Origin: Gammaproteobacteria bacterium
GTDB taxonomy: Bacteria > Pseudomonadota > Gammaproteobacteria > Burkholderiales > Nitrosomonadaceae
Length of the DNA stretch: 64,000 bases
Assembly (NCBI GenBank): GCA_015709635.1
Contig: CP054180.1
Coordinates: forward strand, 2,108,001 to 2,172,000
Direction: 5' to 3'
Shown one piece after another: positions 26,110-36,224 of this stretch. A program made the translations under genes and the position numbers. The first letter of the stretch is position 1. Each line of letters starts with the position of its first letter. The notes under the pieces were generated by a model, which saw only the letters and a program-made list of their open reading frames with translations, did not search any database and was not told the origin of the DNA.

Positions 26110-27372
26110 TTACAGTTTGGTAAAGACTGGAATTACCGCACCAGCAATACTGTTGATGTAACGATTGCCTGCTTGGTCCCAGGTCATCAGCAAGCCACCA
26201 AAGCGGCTTTCCGGGTCACCCAACAGCGCCATCAAACGTTGTACTTCCCACAACGCGTCTTTGGCTTCCATCTTAACTTCACGGGTTTCTCCAGGTTGAA
26301 CACCTCTGTCGCCATCCACCGTCAAACCAGTTGCTACCAGTTCTCTTGGATAGTCAGGATCCAGGTGTTTGCGGCCCAGTTCGTTCACAAAGCGTACGCC
26401 CGCTGTCGTGAATTCACCGATGTTGACTTCTGAGTCACCGTTGTTGGTGATTTCCATCGTTACACGCAGTGCACGGCCCGGTACGTCGTAGTTAGCGTGC
26501 GTTACTTTGATCGCAACAGGGTTCGGTGCAATCGGTAACGGTGCTACTTTCGATTCGCCCGCTTGGATCGGTACTGTGTATGGGTGTACGCTTTCGGTGT
26601 AACGATAGCCGCCCCAAACGATCGCGCAGGTCAGAATAGCTACTGCAAGACCTACTTTTCTGTCGGTTGGAGAGGTTAATAATTCGTCACCATACGCCAG
26701 CAGTACACGGCTACGCGGTAGGAACATCGGTTTCGCTACAAAGTAGCCAATCCAGAAGCAACCTAAGCCCAGCCATACGATGTGCCAGAATATGCCGTTG
26801 CTGAAGTTGAACGTTTCCAGGTCAATGGTTTTACCGGTCAGTGTGGTCACTGGGTTGGTAAAGTCATCCCAGCTGCCGGAGATGTTCATCCAAGAAGCCG
26901 GACCTGCAATAGGACCTGCATCTTTAATGTTCACCATCGCATGCATGTGATGGCGTCCAGGGATACGTGCTTTCAGTCTGACTTCAAATGCATAGTCACG
27001 ACCGATTTCCAGCGGGCCGGAAATAAACGTCGGTTCGCCGTTCAGTTTGGTGCTTAAACGTACAAACACCGGGCTTGGGCTACCTACGTTAAAAAATGCA
27101 CGGGTTGGCTTACCTACCGCACGGGGCCAGTCTTCCGCTAAGTGGAAGTTACCGGTCATCGTCGCAATGTCGTTCACTTTGGTGACTTTCGGTTGCCATT
27201 TCAAGTCGTACCATTGAATACTACGCATGCGCAGGAACGGTTCTTGTGAGCGCTCACCGTGTGCCGCTGCCGTCTTGACGTCTACCGTCAGCGTCATCGC
27301 CAGCGATGCCGCTCCAATCGCTGCTCCATACAGGCCTAATACGCCCAGTTTAAATATGCTTCTTATGTTCAT
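26110..27372 (-). CDS. amoB: AmoB, ammonia monooxygenase subunit B
   Basis: The 420-residue periplasm-facing subunit of ammonia monooxygenase. A 37-residue signal segment leaves H38 (AAAHGE) as the first mature residue, and H142-x-H144 lies in GRHHMHAMVN. Together these match the histidine copper site known in the related PmoB. Two cupredoxin-like domains flank two transmembrane helices (GIFWHIVWLGLGCFWIGYF and VGLAVAILTCAIVWGG). Its ATG overlaps the amoA TAA by one base, so the two are translationally coupled. It is the last gene before a strong terminator. Confidence 0.98.
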   Translation of the reverse strand: MNIRSIFKLGVLGLYGAAIGAASLAMTLTVDVKTAAAHGERSQEPFLRMRSIQWYDLKWQPKVTKVNDIATMTGNFHLAEDWPRAVGKPTRAFFNVGSPSPVFVRLSTKLNGEPTFISGPLEIGRDYAFEVRLKARIPGRHHMHAMVNIKDAGPIAGPASWMNISGSWDDFTNPVTTLTGKTIDLETFNFSNGIFWHIVWLGLGCFWIGYFVAKPMFLPRSRVLLAYGDELLTSPTDRKVGLAVAILTCAIVWGGYRYTESVHPYTVPIQAGESKVAPLPIAPNPVAIKVTHANYDVPGRALRVTMEITNNGDSEVNIGEFTTAGVRFVNELGRKHLDPDYPRELVATGLTVDGDRGVQPGETREVKMEAKDALWEVQRLMALLGDPESRFGGLLMTWDQAGNRYINSIAGAVIPVFTKL

Positions 27373-28196
27373 TATCTAATCCCCTGTGCAAAGCCTTTTT
27401 CACCAAACGCGGTTACGTCGTTCTTCATTGATATGCGTCCTCTTTCGCCTTTAACATAGTAGAAAGCGGTGCAGTACAGTTTACCGAAGTACCACCATAC
27501 GCAGAACATCAGCATGGATACGAATGCTGCGAAGAACGCTGCAATCACTGTGGTGTGACCACCAAAGGTACGCAGTGAGCCTTGCTCAATCAGGCGAACG
27601 TATTCAGGTGTACCCGTACGTACGTACAGAAAACCTGTGTAGTCAGCTACTGACAGCAATACGCCTTCAACAACCACCGGTAAGTGGGTTGGGCCAAAAA
27701 TCGGCCAGTTGCCCGGGTAGAAGAATAAACCAAAGAAGCCGCCGCCTAACAGGGCTGTGATCAGCCAGTTACCCGTCAACAGTAAAATCGTATCCATCAT
27801 CAACGCACCTGGAATCATGGTCGATGGCAGTACAAAGTTGAGCGGATAGTGTGACCACCAGTAGAAGCCCCAGTAACGGGTCAGCCATTCACCTACTAAC
27901 AGGCATACGATACAGAGTGTCGCGCCAAATGGCAGGCGATAGTTTACCCACAGGTAATACATCAGTGCTGCACAGTACATGATACCTACAATCGGTGTCA
28001 CTACCGGCCACCATTGACGGTCTTTCCAATCCAACCAGAAATCCCAGTCTCCTGCTAACAGCATGAAGTGCATGTGATAGGTTCCTACCAGCAATATACA
28101 CAGAATCGGAAAATATACCGCATCTATGTATCTGGACATCTTGACCGCTTCCGGCACCATCTTCGCCGCTGCTAAAATTTCGTCTGTTCTACTCAC
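27372..28196 (-). CDS. amoA: AmoA, ammonia monooxygenase subunit A
   Basis: The 274-residue membrane subunit of ammonia monooxygenase, which oxidises ammonia to hydroxylamine. Multiple transmembrane helices and long conserved stretches such as GTYHMHFMLLAGDWDFW, WLTRYWGFYWWSHYP and FFYPGNWPIFGPTHLP identify the betaproteobacterial AmoA. Differences from my memory of N. europaea (shorter N-terminus, LPSTMIPGALMMDTILLLT) point to another Nitrosomonas lineage, perhaps the oligotropha/ureae group; this is an inference. It lies between amoC and amoB. Confidence 0.98.
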   Translation of the reverse strand: MSRTDEILAAAKMVPEAVKMSRYIDAVYFPILCILLVGTYHMHFMLLAGDWDFWLDWKDRQWWPVVTPIVGIMYCAALMYYLWVNYRLPFGATLCIVCLLVGEWLTRYWGFYWWSHYPLNFVLPSTMIPGALMMDTILLLTGNWLITALLGGGFFGLFFYPGNWPIFGPTHLPVVVEGVLLSVADYTGFLYVRTGTPEYVRLIEQGSLRTFGGHTTVIAAFFAAFVSMLMFCVWWYFGKLYCTAFYYVKGERGRISMKNDVTAFGEKGFAQGIR

Positions 28197-28324
28197 TAGA
28201 CCCTCCCTTCTTCATTTCGTGTGATATTAAATTATGAAAACTTGACGATTCCCTTGCTTCTTTTTGTCGTCAGCCTATCGGCCGTTTTCATGACTGCTGC
28301 TAATCTTTCTTAAATTCTTCTATC

Positions 28325-28348
28325 CTTCCCGCCCAGCCGGGCAGGAAG
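28325..28348 (-). promoter_or_regulatory. Stable hairpin between amoC and amoA
   Basis: CTTCC-GCCC pairs with GGGC-GGAAG around an AGCC loop, with one internal C/A mismatch, in the 167-base amoC-amoA gap, 16 bases after the amoC stop. On the minus strand a T-rich run does not follow. It more likely protects or processes the amoC mRNA, or attenuates transcription, than ends the operon. Such a structure is a known feature of amo operons. Confidence 0.7.
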
Positions 28349-28363
28349 AATTAACCTCAAGAA

Positions 28364-29170
28364 TTAAGGTACGATTCTGTTGTTCAGAATCTCTCTGCTT
28401 TGACCATTCCAGGTTACGTCGGTCAGGTTCGAGTAACGGGTGATGATTTGTGCTGCAATACCGCCCGAGAATAAACCTGCCCAGCCCAGAATTACAAAGC
28501 CCCAGTGCAGTGGCGCGCTGAACAATTCTTCCATGAACCAGAATGCGTGACCCCATTCGTTCAAACCAACGTTCGGCAGAATCATCAGCGGGCCGGCAAT
28601 CGCCATAACCAGCGGGAATGATGTACCGCGGCTGTATAACGGCAGACGGGTCATCGCGTACAGGTAGGATGCTACGCCACACACGATGTACATCGGGAAT
28701 GAGCCGTAGAACACCACTACGTGACTTGGTGTGAAGCTGGTGTCACGAATAATCACTTGGTGCCACGATGCGTCTTGCTCGGTGAAGAAGCTACCGCCCC
28801 AGTAAACACCAAACAGATACACACCCAGCCACATCATCCAGTAGAAATAACGTTTAATTTCCAGTTTGGTGTCCAGATTGTCCAGTTGTTCTTTGGTGTC
28901 GCGGGTCTTCAGTATCCAGCCCCAGGTTACCAACGCAAACAGCGGCATCAGGGTCATGTGAACGCGCCACAGTCCCATCCATACCTTGTCAAATTCCGGT
29001 TCCATCGAGTCCATACCGTGTGAGTATGCAAACGTCCTTTGGTACCAGATCCAGAATATCGCTACCAACAGCATTGTTAACATGCCCAGCTTGTAGTACT
29101 TCGAGTCGTACCACAGTGACATGTCATAGCTTGCGCTTGATGCACTTGACGTGCCGTAAGTTGTTGCCAT
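28364..29170 (-). CDS. amoC: AmoC, ammonia monooxygenase subunit C
   Basis: The 268-residue membrane subunit C, first gene of the amo operon. It has about six transmembrane helices. The metal ligands known from PmoC as Asp, His, His with spacings of 4 and 13 are seen here as D133, H137 and H150 in EQDASWHQVIIRDTSFTPSH. A nearly perfect GGAGG ribosome-binding site precedes the ATG. Length is slightly shorter than in N. europaea at the N-terminus. Confidence 0.98.
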   Translation of the reverse strand: MATTYGTSSASSASYDMSLWYDSKYYKLGMLTMLLVAIFWIWYQRTFAYSHGMDSMEPEFDKVWMGLWRVHMTLMPLFALVTWGWILKTRDTKEQLDNLDTKLEIKRYFYWMMWLGVYLFGVYWGGSFFTEQDASWHQVIIRDTSFTPSHVVVFYGSFPMYIVCGVASYLYAMTRLPLYSRGTSFPLVMAIAGPLMILPNVGLNEWGHAFWFMEELFSAPLHWGFVILGWAGLFSGGIAAQIITRYSNLTDVTWNGQSREILNNRIVP

Positions 29171-29508
29171 GTTTCTACCTCCTAACTGTTAATCAAAACT
29201 ACTTCTCGTTCTTTTACTCTCTACTTCTTCTAATACTAATTAATTAGTACTGCTTTTACTTTTATCTCGGCAGCTAAATTAGCCTATTTCTACCCTTAAT
29301 TTAACCACACTTCTCAGGCTAGTCGACCTTACCCCTCAAAGTCAAGTCATTTGTCATAAAATCCCATACTCCCCCTCAGGGATCTTATCCTCTATCTCCA
29401 CTATTTCCCCTTTCTCTACAAGGATTAATTGACGATATCTCCTCACTAGCAAAATTTAAAAAATTTTCTCTGTTACTGATTTAGATCGCCGCAAAACGTA
29501 ATCAATTT
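29171..29508. other. AT-rich upstream region of amoC
   Basis: A 338-base gap between divergent transcripts' ends: the amoC 5' region and the end of the AddA-type gene. It must hold the amoC promoter. A 16-bp perfect palindrome TACTAATTAATTAGTA lies at 29234-29249, 64 bases upstream of the start codon. I cannot place -35/-10 boxes with confidence. Confidence 0.5.
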
Positions 29509-32500
29509 TCACCATTCGCGCCAGCCATTGATTAATGGAAAATAAATCCCTAATTTTATTGGTTTCGCATCAATTTGCCACATGAGTTTGGCATAGTGAT
29601 TGAGCTGATGCTGATAACGAATTTGCTCACGATCGAGAAACTCGTCAATTGCCGAACCTTCATGGCTGCTCGTTTTATAATCAATTATCCAGCGAGTTCC
29701 AGCGGAATCGCAGAATGTTCTATCGATTATCCAATACATGGGTCTGCCGTTGGTGATACCGCTGATCTTCAATTCATTCTGTGCCGATTGCCGAGGTCCC
29801 AAAATCCATTGCCCGCGTTTATCGCTAACCGCGTTGCTCAAAGCCAGAACAATGCATTCAACTGCGTATGTCATTTCTTTACTATTTCCGCTCATTCCGC
29901 CGGCAATCAAATTCTGTGCGAACTGCGCTCGCATCCTCTCGATACAAGCGATACTCCAACCGCGCATTTCGTCTTCAGCTATTTTCTGCAGCCAGCGATG
30001 CACTACATTACCCACATGTCGCGCCATTTCACTGGCCCATGAAAATTCTATCTCTTCCTGAATTGCCTTTTGCTCATAAGGCGCTCGCCACGCGATCGAT
30101 TCCGGTGCATTTGGCAATACCCAATCTGTTTTCAATCGATAAATATTTTGATCGCATACGGCATCGCCAATTATTTTTTTTGTTCTGTTCTCAAGCTGAT
30201 GATCTTCCGACTTAGATTGACTTACAGCAACGCCATCATAATCCGGCTGCACGGTCAACCATAGCCGATCAAGCAGTGAACCTGATAATGGCCTTGACGA
30301 GATTGCTTTTCCGCCATCTTCTGAAATTCCATTGACATGGCCCAGTAAATGTAAAAACTTCTTTGCACGCGTCGCGGCAACGTACAACAAGCGATCCGCC
30401 TCAAACTGTTCCTTATCCCGATCAAGTTTGTCCAGCCATGCGTAAATGGAGTCATTGCCTGCTCCTGCTTCCTGAATCGGCGCAAGCAGCAAATCCGGAG
30501 GAACTCCGCTCTTATCGCCGGTAACTTGGTTATGCGGCTGCTCAATCCATTTAAACAATTGTTTGTCATGATTGCGCGTAGTCCGGCCCAATCCGGGCAC
30601 GATAACCGTATCAAACTCAAGCCCCTTGGCTTTATGGATTGTCATAATCTGCAATCCATCATCAGCACCCAGATCAGGCGAGGCATACAATGCGGTCAGT
30701 CCATTTTCAAAATTGATCAGATCCTGGATATCGCCGGCTTCTTCCTGATTTTCCAAGTAATCCAGATAAATCATGGCATCATCCAGATGATTTGCTGTAC
30801 CTGTACCGTTTTTTGCGGTTGAATTCAAGTACCCCGGACCTCCTAGCGCATGCCAAGCGGATTCTACCGTTACGCGTAACGACCGACGCTGCCGGTTGCT
30901 CATGCAAGGATGCAATACTTCCCAGATCCGGCGTAAACGCACTGTTGCATCGGCTGAAATACCCTGCCAGCGGCTCTCATCGCCGATCAATCCCCACACC
31001 GTAATTTCTTTGTTAAGCATGCCGGGATTATTTTCCGCCATTAGCGTAATATCCTTGAGCAAAAGACCGCACCAAGGTGCGCGCAACAGTGCGAACCAAG
31101 CAACAGCATCAGCCGGATTGATCAAAACACGGGTCAGTGCCAATAAATCCTGCACTACCGGCTTGTGATGCAGCAACTCAATATCGATAGCGCGAAACCG
31201 CAAACCGGCTCCTTTGATTTGCTCGACGATGTCGAATAAGTGACTGCGATTGCGCACCAGAATTGCGATTGTTCCAGCGGGAAAGTCATGGCGAGTCTGC
31301 GTAATAATCTCGACCACTTGCCGGGCTTCTGCAACTTCATCTTTTTCCAGAAATGGATAAATCTTTACAGCTTCACCCGTGAGCTGAGGGCGGGTCGCAA
31401 TGGAAGATGCATATGCCACCGCACCGGATGCAACGTCTTCGCAGTCCGGCATCATTTGCGCAAACGTGGTATTCACCCAATCGATAATGCCCTGCTGCGA
31501 GCGGAAATTCGCGCTCAGTGTGATCGGCTGCAAAATCAAAGAACCAATTCCCGCATTGCGCGCTTGCAAAAAAAGTCCGACTTCCGCTTCGCGGAAACGG
31601 TAAATCGATTGCATCGGATCGCCGACGGCAAAAAAACTGCGCCCATCGCCCGCTTCCCAGCCGGCAATCAGTTGCTCGATCAAGGTGAACTGACTAATGG
31701 AAATATCCTGGAATTCATCAATCATCAAATGCTTGATGCGGTAATCCAATGCCAATGCAAGATCCGTCGGTGATTCGGCATCGCCCAAGGCAAGCAATGC
31801 GCGTTGCGCCACTTCCGAAAAATCGACTTTGCCGCTCACCTGAAAAATTACGCTAAGCTGTGCCACCGCATACGGCAGCAAACGCGTGATCGCACCCAAT
31901 ATTTCCCATTGCTGATCAGAATAATGCGGCGGCGGTAATTGGCGGATATCATGCAGTGCTTGTCGCAGTGTATTATGCGACGCGAGTATCTCCAGCAAAT
32001 TTTCCAACCGGTTTTTCCATGCTTTTGCCTCATCTTTCTCAGTCTTATTACTGCCGACCGGAAAACCCTCTTTCTCGGAAATTCTTTTGCGCCAGTCACC
32101 CTTTTGCGTCAGCAGCAGTTCCGCAATTCCTTGCCACTGCCCGGCATCAGTTGCTGATAGTGCATCCACTGATTCGCATAATGTAATAGCCGATGCTTTA
32201 CCCGCATCAGTCAAATTCGCGGCGGCATAACGCAGCAATGCCAGCAACTCGTCGTGCAGTTCCGCCGGGAATAACCGGAAAACAAATTGCAGCGCATCAT
32301 AACGGGAATTCTGCAACGCAGATTCCAGCTCTTCCCGCGCTCTGCCGTGCAGATGGCGCAACCAATGATCGCGCCGCGCCAGCATGCCGGCCAGTAATGC
32401 TTCAATACGTGCCCTATCGTTATCCAAATGCTCAAGTATTCGAACAATATCCTGTGCCATCGTATGATCCTGTTCGATCGATTCCAGCGTGGCCCGCGCC

Positions 32501-32967
32501 GCTTGCAAATAAAAATCCGAGGCATCTTCAACCGTTTCGGGTTGCGCACCGAATGTCGACAGTACCGGCATTTGCCGTGTCAAGGTTGCACACAAAGAAT
32601 CAATCGTCTGGATCCGCAAGCGTTCCGGATTCGTGGTGATATGCCAACCCGCTCGCCGGTCGCGCTGCAACACCGCCGCCGACAGTTCGTGATTGAGTTT
32701 CTCATGAGCCGTTTCAGCATCGGCAGGTTGACTCCCCATTTCCAGCGCGGCCAGAACACGTGTACGCATTTCTGCAGCGGCTTTACGGGTAAACGTAATC
32801 GCCACGATTTCTTCCGGTGCATCGACATAGGCCAATAATCTAAGATAGCGCTGAATCAGCAACGCCGTCTTGCCCGAGCCGGCCGGTGCTTGCACGATGA
32901 ATGACTGTGCAGGATCGAGCGCCCGGAGGCGCTCATCGGCATCGGGAATACGTGCGGAATCAGTCAT
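29509..32967 (-). CDS. addA: AddA-type UvrD-like helicase/nuclease (double-strand break repair)
   Basis: A 1152-residue helicase-nuclease. Walker A APAGSGKTALLIQRYLRLL lies near the N-terminus, with FTRKAAAEMRTRV (motif Ia), MIDEFQDISISQFTLIE (motif II), GDPMQSIYRFREAE (motif III) and ATRAKKFLHLLG (motif VI). A C-terminal RecB-like nuclease domain carries WIIDYKTSSHEG. It probably processes DNA ends for recombination together with the preceding AddB-like protein. The start overlaps the addB end by 8 bases. ATG at 32967 is chosen because AGGA is eight bases upstream; an ATG two codons earlier is too close to it. Confidence 0.9.
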   Translation of the reverse strand: MTDSARIPDADERLRALDPAQSFIVQAPAGSGKTALLIQRYLRLLAYVDAPEEIVAITFTRKAAAEMRTRVLAALEMGSQPADAETAHEKLNHELSAAVLQRDRRAGWHITTNPERLRIQTIDSLCATLTRQMPVLSTFGAQPETVEDASDFYLQAARATLESIEQDHTMAQDIVRILEHLDNDRARIEALLAGMLARRDHWLRHLHGRAREELESALQNSRYDALQFVFRLFPAELHDELLALLRYAAANLTDAGKASAITLCESVDALSATDAGQWQGIAELLLTQKGDWRKRISEKEGFPVGSNKTEKDEAKAWKNRLENLLEILASHNTLRQALHDIRQLPPPHYSDQQWEILGAITRLLPYAVAQLSVIFQVSGKVDFSEVAQRALLALGDAESPTDLALALDYRIKHLMIDEFQDISISQFTLIEQLIAGWEAGDGRSFFAVGDPMQSIYRFREAEVGLFLQARNAGIGSLILQPITLSANFRSQQGIIDWVNTTFAQMMPDCEDVASGAVAYASSIATRPQLTGEAVKIYPFLEKDEVAEARQVVEIITQTRHDFPAGTIAILVRNRSHLFDIVEQIKGAGLRFRAIDIELLHHKPVVQDLLALTRVLINPADAVAWFALLRAPWCGLLLKDITLMAENNPGMLNKEITVWGLIGDESRWQGISADATVRLRRIWEVLHPCMSNRQRRSLRVTVESAWHALGGPGYLNSTAKNGTGTANHLDDAMIYLDYLENQEEAGDIQDLINFENGLTALYASPDLGADDGLQIMTIHKAKGLEFDTVIVPGLGRTTRNHDKQLFKWIEQPHNQVTGDKSGVPPDLLLAPIQEAGAGNDSIYAWLDKLDRDKEQFEADRLLYVAATRAKKFLHLLGHVNGISEDGGKAISSRPLSGSLLDRLWLTVQPDYDGVAVSQSKSEDHQLENRTKKIIGDAVCDQNIYRLKTDWVLPNAPESIAWRAPYEQKAIQEEIEFSWASEMARHVGNVVHRWLQKIAEDEMRGWSIACIERMRAQFAQNLIAGGMSGNSKEMTYAVECIVLALSNAVSDKRGQWILGPRQSAQNELKISGITNGRPMYWIIDRTFCDSAGTRWIIDYKTSSHEGSAIDEFLDREQIRYQHQLNHYAKLMWQIDAKPIKLGIYFPLINGWREW

Positions 32968-35725
32968 TTTCATTGTCCTGCGCTACCGCACGCACGCTCA
33001 TCCGTTCATGAATACGACAGAATAATTGCATGTCGCAGTATTCGCACGTCAGCGGAAAATTCTTCGGATTGACTTGAGCGTCGCCGCCGCAAAAACCTAC
33101 CGCCAGATTGGTCAAATGCTGCCGCCATGCGGCGACCAGATCTTCCCACGAACTATATTGTTTGTAGCCGTTGACTTGCGAAAAAGCTTTCACACCGGGC
33201 AACAAATCCGCATCGCGCACAACAGCCGTAAACCCCATGTCACCGCGCTTCACGACGGCAAATGCCACGCCTGCGGTTTGTTGCTGCGCTTCCATTGTCA
33301 CCAGATAGATGGGCAATTGCGGCTCGTCCGGGCGCTCTCCGAGCATTGTCTGTATCGATTGCTTCCGGGTCTTGTAATCGATGATGATCCGTTGTCCGCT
33401 TGCCAATTCATCGATCCGATCCAGCCGGGCGCTTAAAACCAGATCACCAACTTGAATAGAATGCTTTTCCTCAGTTGCAATCACGGTGAAATGATCGCGT
33501 TTTTTCTCTTCATCCAACCATGCGCGCGCCAAGCGGATCAAACGGTGCTGCTCAATCTGCGCAAAACGGCCTGAAAGCGTAGCCGGCTTCACTTGCTGCA
33601 GCGTGGAAACCGCATCACCAGCAATGTCGATCAGCATGTGGTCGAGATCATCATCGCCAATAGCATCGAGCGCCTCTTTGCTTTTCAATTGCCGCCACAA
33701 CTGCGCCAGCACCTGATGCACCAGCAAGCCTCGTTCCAGTGCGTTCAAACCGGTGTGCGGCGTCTCCAGGTTTTCGATATGTAGCCGGTGCTTGGCCCAG
33801 GCGCGGAACGGGCATGCCGCAAAATCTTTGATGACCGACGTGCCGCCTCTGATACCTCGTTCAACCACTTGTTTATCCAGCGGCAACGCCCGGTCATCCT
33901 CGATTTGCTCCAGCTCGCAGGACTGCATAATCCGCTCGCGATGCAACGGCATCGCTAAAACAAGCGGCTTACTTTCCGCTATCGGTTGAATCAGCGGACT
34001 GGGCTTTAATTCATGCCCATCGCGATCATCGCTGAACTTAGGATAGCTTAGAATGATTTCCGGCGCAGCGGATAGCCAGCCTTGCGTCAAACGCTGACAA
34101 TGAGCCAGAGCTTCCGGCACGGAACTCAAGGGTAATTTTGCATTACGTTGCAACGCCAGCGGCAGAAACGGATTCGGATCGGAACGTAACGGCCACTGCT
34201 CGTCCGATAATCCCATGACCCATAGATGATCAAATTCCATCCCCGCAGCCTCCAGCACGCCTAGAATCTGAATCGGCACTGACGGAGTCTCCGGCTGAAA
34301 CAGCGTATCTCCCGCCATTCTTCTCAACCGGCCGATCGCTTCGGGATAATTCGTATCAGCGGTCACATGATCCAATGCAGCAAAACCGGCGACAAGCGCT
34401 TGCCATTTTTGAAATACCTGATACTCGGTGGAATCCAGGCTGCGCTCACCAGGAAAACCGGTGATCTGCAAAACTTCGGCAATGATTCTGGCAAAAATGG
34501 AGTGACTGCCCGATCTTGGCAATTTTGTCTGGCGAAAGGCTTGCAGCGCTGATAAACATTGAAACAGAACCGGGCAACTCGCTTGTCCTCCGGATTGTTT
34601 CACCAGCGCAAGCAATCGCTCCAATGTGATCGTCGGTTCTGCAAACCGGCGCATACGCGCATCCAGTAATGCACGTTGCTCCATCTCGGTATCCGCACCT
34701 GCCAGAAAGGGTGATCGCAACCAGCGGCTGATACGATCAAACTCAATCGCCTGATGCAATAGCGTTAAGCTGAGCAGAGCCGCATCAATCAGAGGATAAG
34801 AGCTTAACGCCAAGCCCAGCGAAATATTAAACGGTGCCACCGGACGTGCAGCCCCTGGCAACGCAAACCGGACATCCGGATGCATCACCGTTGAAAAAGT
34901 GCGCAGCAATGCGCTACGATAATTAGCCAATGTCGGCACCACGATGCCGATTCGAGCGACACCGTCCGTTTCTTCGATTTTGGATCGCGCCCACAACGCC
35001 GCCTGATAAATTTCGTCACGGCTGCTGAGATACTGCATTCGGCAGACCGCAGGCGGGGATTGCTGGTGCCGCGTTGCCAAGCCGGCAATCAATACTTTAC
35101 AGCCGTTTACAGTCAGATTCTTTAAGAAAGCATTTTGCTGTGGCGTAAAAATATCGAAACCATAGCAAATCAACGTTGATGGTTTTTTTACCTCCAAAGA
35201 GGTATAGCGTTCGGTGATCAAATCGCAAATACGCGCATGATCGGTTTGTTGACCGGCAGCTGTTCTATCCCGGTAGGTGGCTATCCAATCGAGAAAAGCT
35301 TTGCCGTCTTCGTTCGGATTGTAATCACCCAAGCGATGAATAAGCTGCCATGCATGCGCCAGTTGCCATGCCTCCCGCACCGCTTGCGCCGTTTGCAAAA
35401 TACGCAATAACGCTTTCCCTGCTTGAGAAGATTGAATGACCGATTCCCAGAGCACCTGCTCTTGTGCCGCGGATAGCAGTAAGGGCAATCCGGATGGTTG
35501 CCGTGCATACAACGCATCGTGGTAAATACGTTCGATCAGCGCAGCAAATGGCAAAATATCAGCCGAATACCAAGCGGTTATTTTCCGGCTGATTTGCTCA
35601 CGGTCGAATTTTTCTTTAAGCGCCAATGCAAGCCGCCGGTTTGGTGTTACAACCGTCGTACCGGCATTGATGCGCTTAAAAACCTCGGAAAGGGGTAGAT
35701 ACGGAAATTGCGGGGAATCAAACAT
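32960..35725 (-). CDS. addB: AddB-like PD-(D/E)XK nuclease protein
   Basis: A 921-residue partner of the AddA-type helicase. The N-terminal half is a degenerate helicase fold (TVVTPNRRLALALKEKF). The C-terminal nuclease domain has IIIDYKTRKQS. Four cysteines in the AddB arrangement, DFAACPFRAW then CEYCDMQLFC near the C-terminus, would bind a 4Fe-4S cluster that clamps the nuclease. In betaproteobacteria this family is often annotated only as a probable DNA repair protein. The two genes overlap and are co-transcribed. The start has no strong ribosome-binding site. Confidence 0.87.
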   Translation of the reverse strand: MFDSPQFPYLPLSEVFKRINAGTTVVTPNRRLALALKEKFDREQISRKITAWYSADILPFAALIERIYHDALYARQPSGLPLLLSAAQEQVLWESVIQSSQAGKALLRILQTAQAVREAWQLAHAWQLIHRLGDYNPNEDGKAFLDWIATYRDRTAAGQQTDHARICDLITERYTSLEVKKPSTLICYGFDIFTPQQNAFLKNLTVNGCKVLIAGLATRHQQSPPAVCRMQYLSSRDEIYQAALWARSKIEETDGVARIGIVVPTLANYRSALLRTFSTVMHPDVRFALPGAARPVAPFNISLGLALSSYPLIDAALLSLTLLHQAIEFDRISRWLRSPFLAGADTEMEQRALLDARMRRFAEPTITLERLLALVKQSGGQASCPVLFQCLSALQAFRQTKLPRSGSHSIFARIIAEVLQITGFPGERSLDSTEYQVFQKWQALVAGFAALDHVTADTNYPEAIGRLRRMAGDTLFQPETPSVPIQILGVLEAAGMEFDHLWVMGLSDEQWPLRSDPNPFLPLALQRNAKLPLSSVPEALAHCQRLTQGWLSAAPEIILSYPKFSDDRDGHELKPSPLIQPIAESKPLVLAMPLHRERIMQSCELEQIEDDRALPLDKQVVERGIRGGTSVIKDFAACPFRAWAKHRLHIENLETPHTGLNALERGLLVHQVLAQLWRQLKSKEALDAIGDDDLDHMLIDIAGDAVSTLQQVKPATLSGRFAQIEQHRLIRLARAWLDEEKKRDHFTVIATEEKHSIQVGDLVLSARLDRIDELASGQRIIIDYKTRKQSIQTMLGERPDEPQLPIYLVTMEAQQQTAGVAFAVVKRGDMGFTAVVRDADLLPGVKAFSQVNGYKQYSSWEDLVAAWRQHLTNLAVGFCGGDAQVNPKNFPLTCEYCDMQLFCRIHERMSVRAVAQDNEND

Positions 35726-35753
35726 GCGGTATCTTGATTACCGCCATTTCTGT

Positions 35754-36077
35754 TTAGCGTTTCAGCTGATCCAACTTATCTTTAACGCTGGCCCATTCAT
35801 CGGCATCAGGCAGTGGGTCTTTTTTCTCAATGATCGGGCGCCATTTCTTGGACAAATCAGCATTTAAATCAATGAAATGAACTTGCTCGTCGGGCACGTC
35901 ATCCTCCGCATAAATCGCTTCCACCGGGCACTCCGCGACACATAGTGTACAATCAATGCACTCATCGGGGTCAATAACCAAAAAATTGGGACCCTCACGG
36001 AAGCAATCCACCGGGCAAACATCCACGCAATCGGTATATTTACATTTAATGCAATTTTCAGTTACTACATAAGCCAT
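35754..36077 (-). CDS. fdxA: FdxA, 7Fe (3Fe-4S/4Fe-4S) ferredoxin
   Basis: A 107-residue soluble electron carrier. The first cluster region is NCIKCKYTDCVDVCPVDCF (C9, C12, C17, C21, C25) and the second is CIDCTLCVAECP (C40, C43, C46, C50). The long C-terminal tail ending DEWASVKDKLDQL is typical of the Azotobacter FdI/FdxA type. The electron partner is not indicated by neighbours. It ends 28 bases before the AddB-like gene. Confidence 0.95.
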   Translation of the reverse strand: MAYVVTENCIKCKYTDCVDVCPVDCFREGPNFLVIDPDECIDCTLCVAECPVEAIYAEDDVPDEQVHFIDLNADLSKKWRPIIEKKDPLPDADEWASVKDKLDQLKR

Positions 36078-36224
36078 GACAACTCTTCCTTGCTTGACAC
36101 TTTTATAGAATTGCGCATTCTATCAGAATTCCTACAGACAACACCATCCTAAAAACCGATGTTCGTAACCGCCATTTTGTTTATAGTTCAGCACTACAAG
36201 ACCATTCTGAGAAATTTATTTTCC

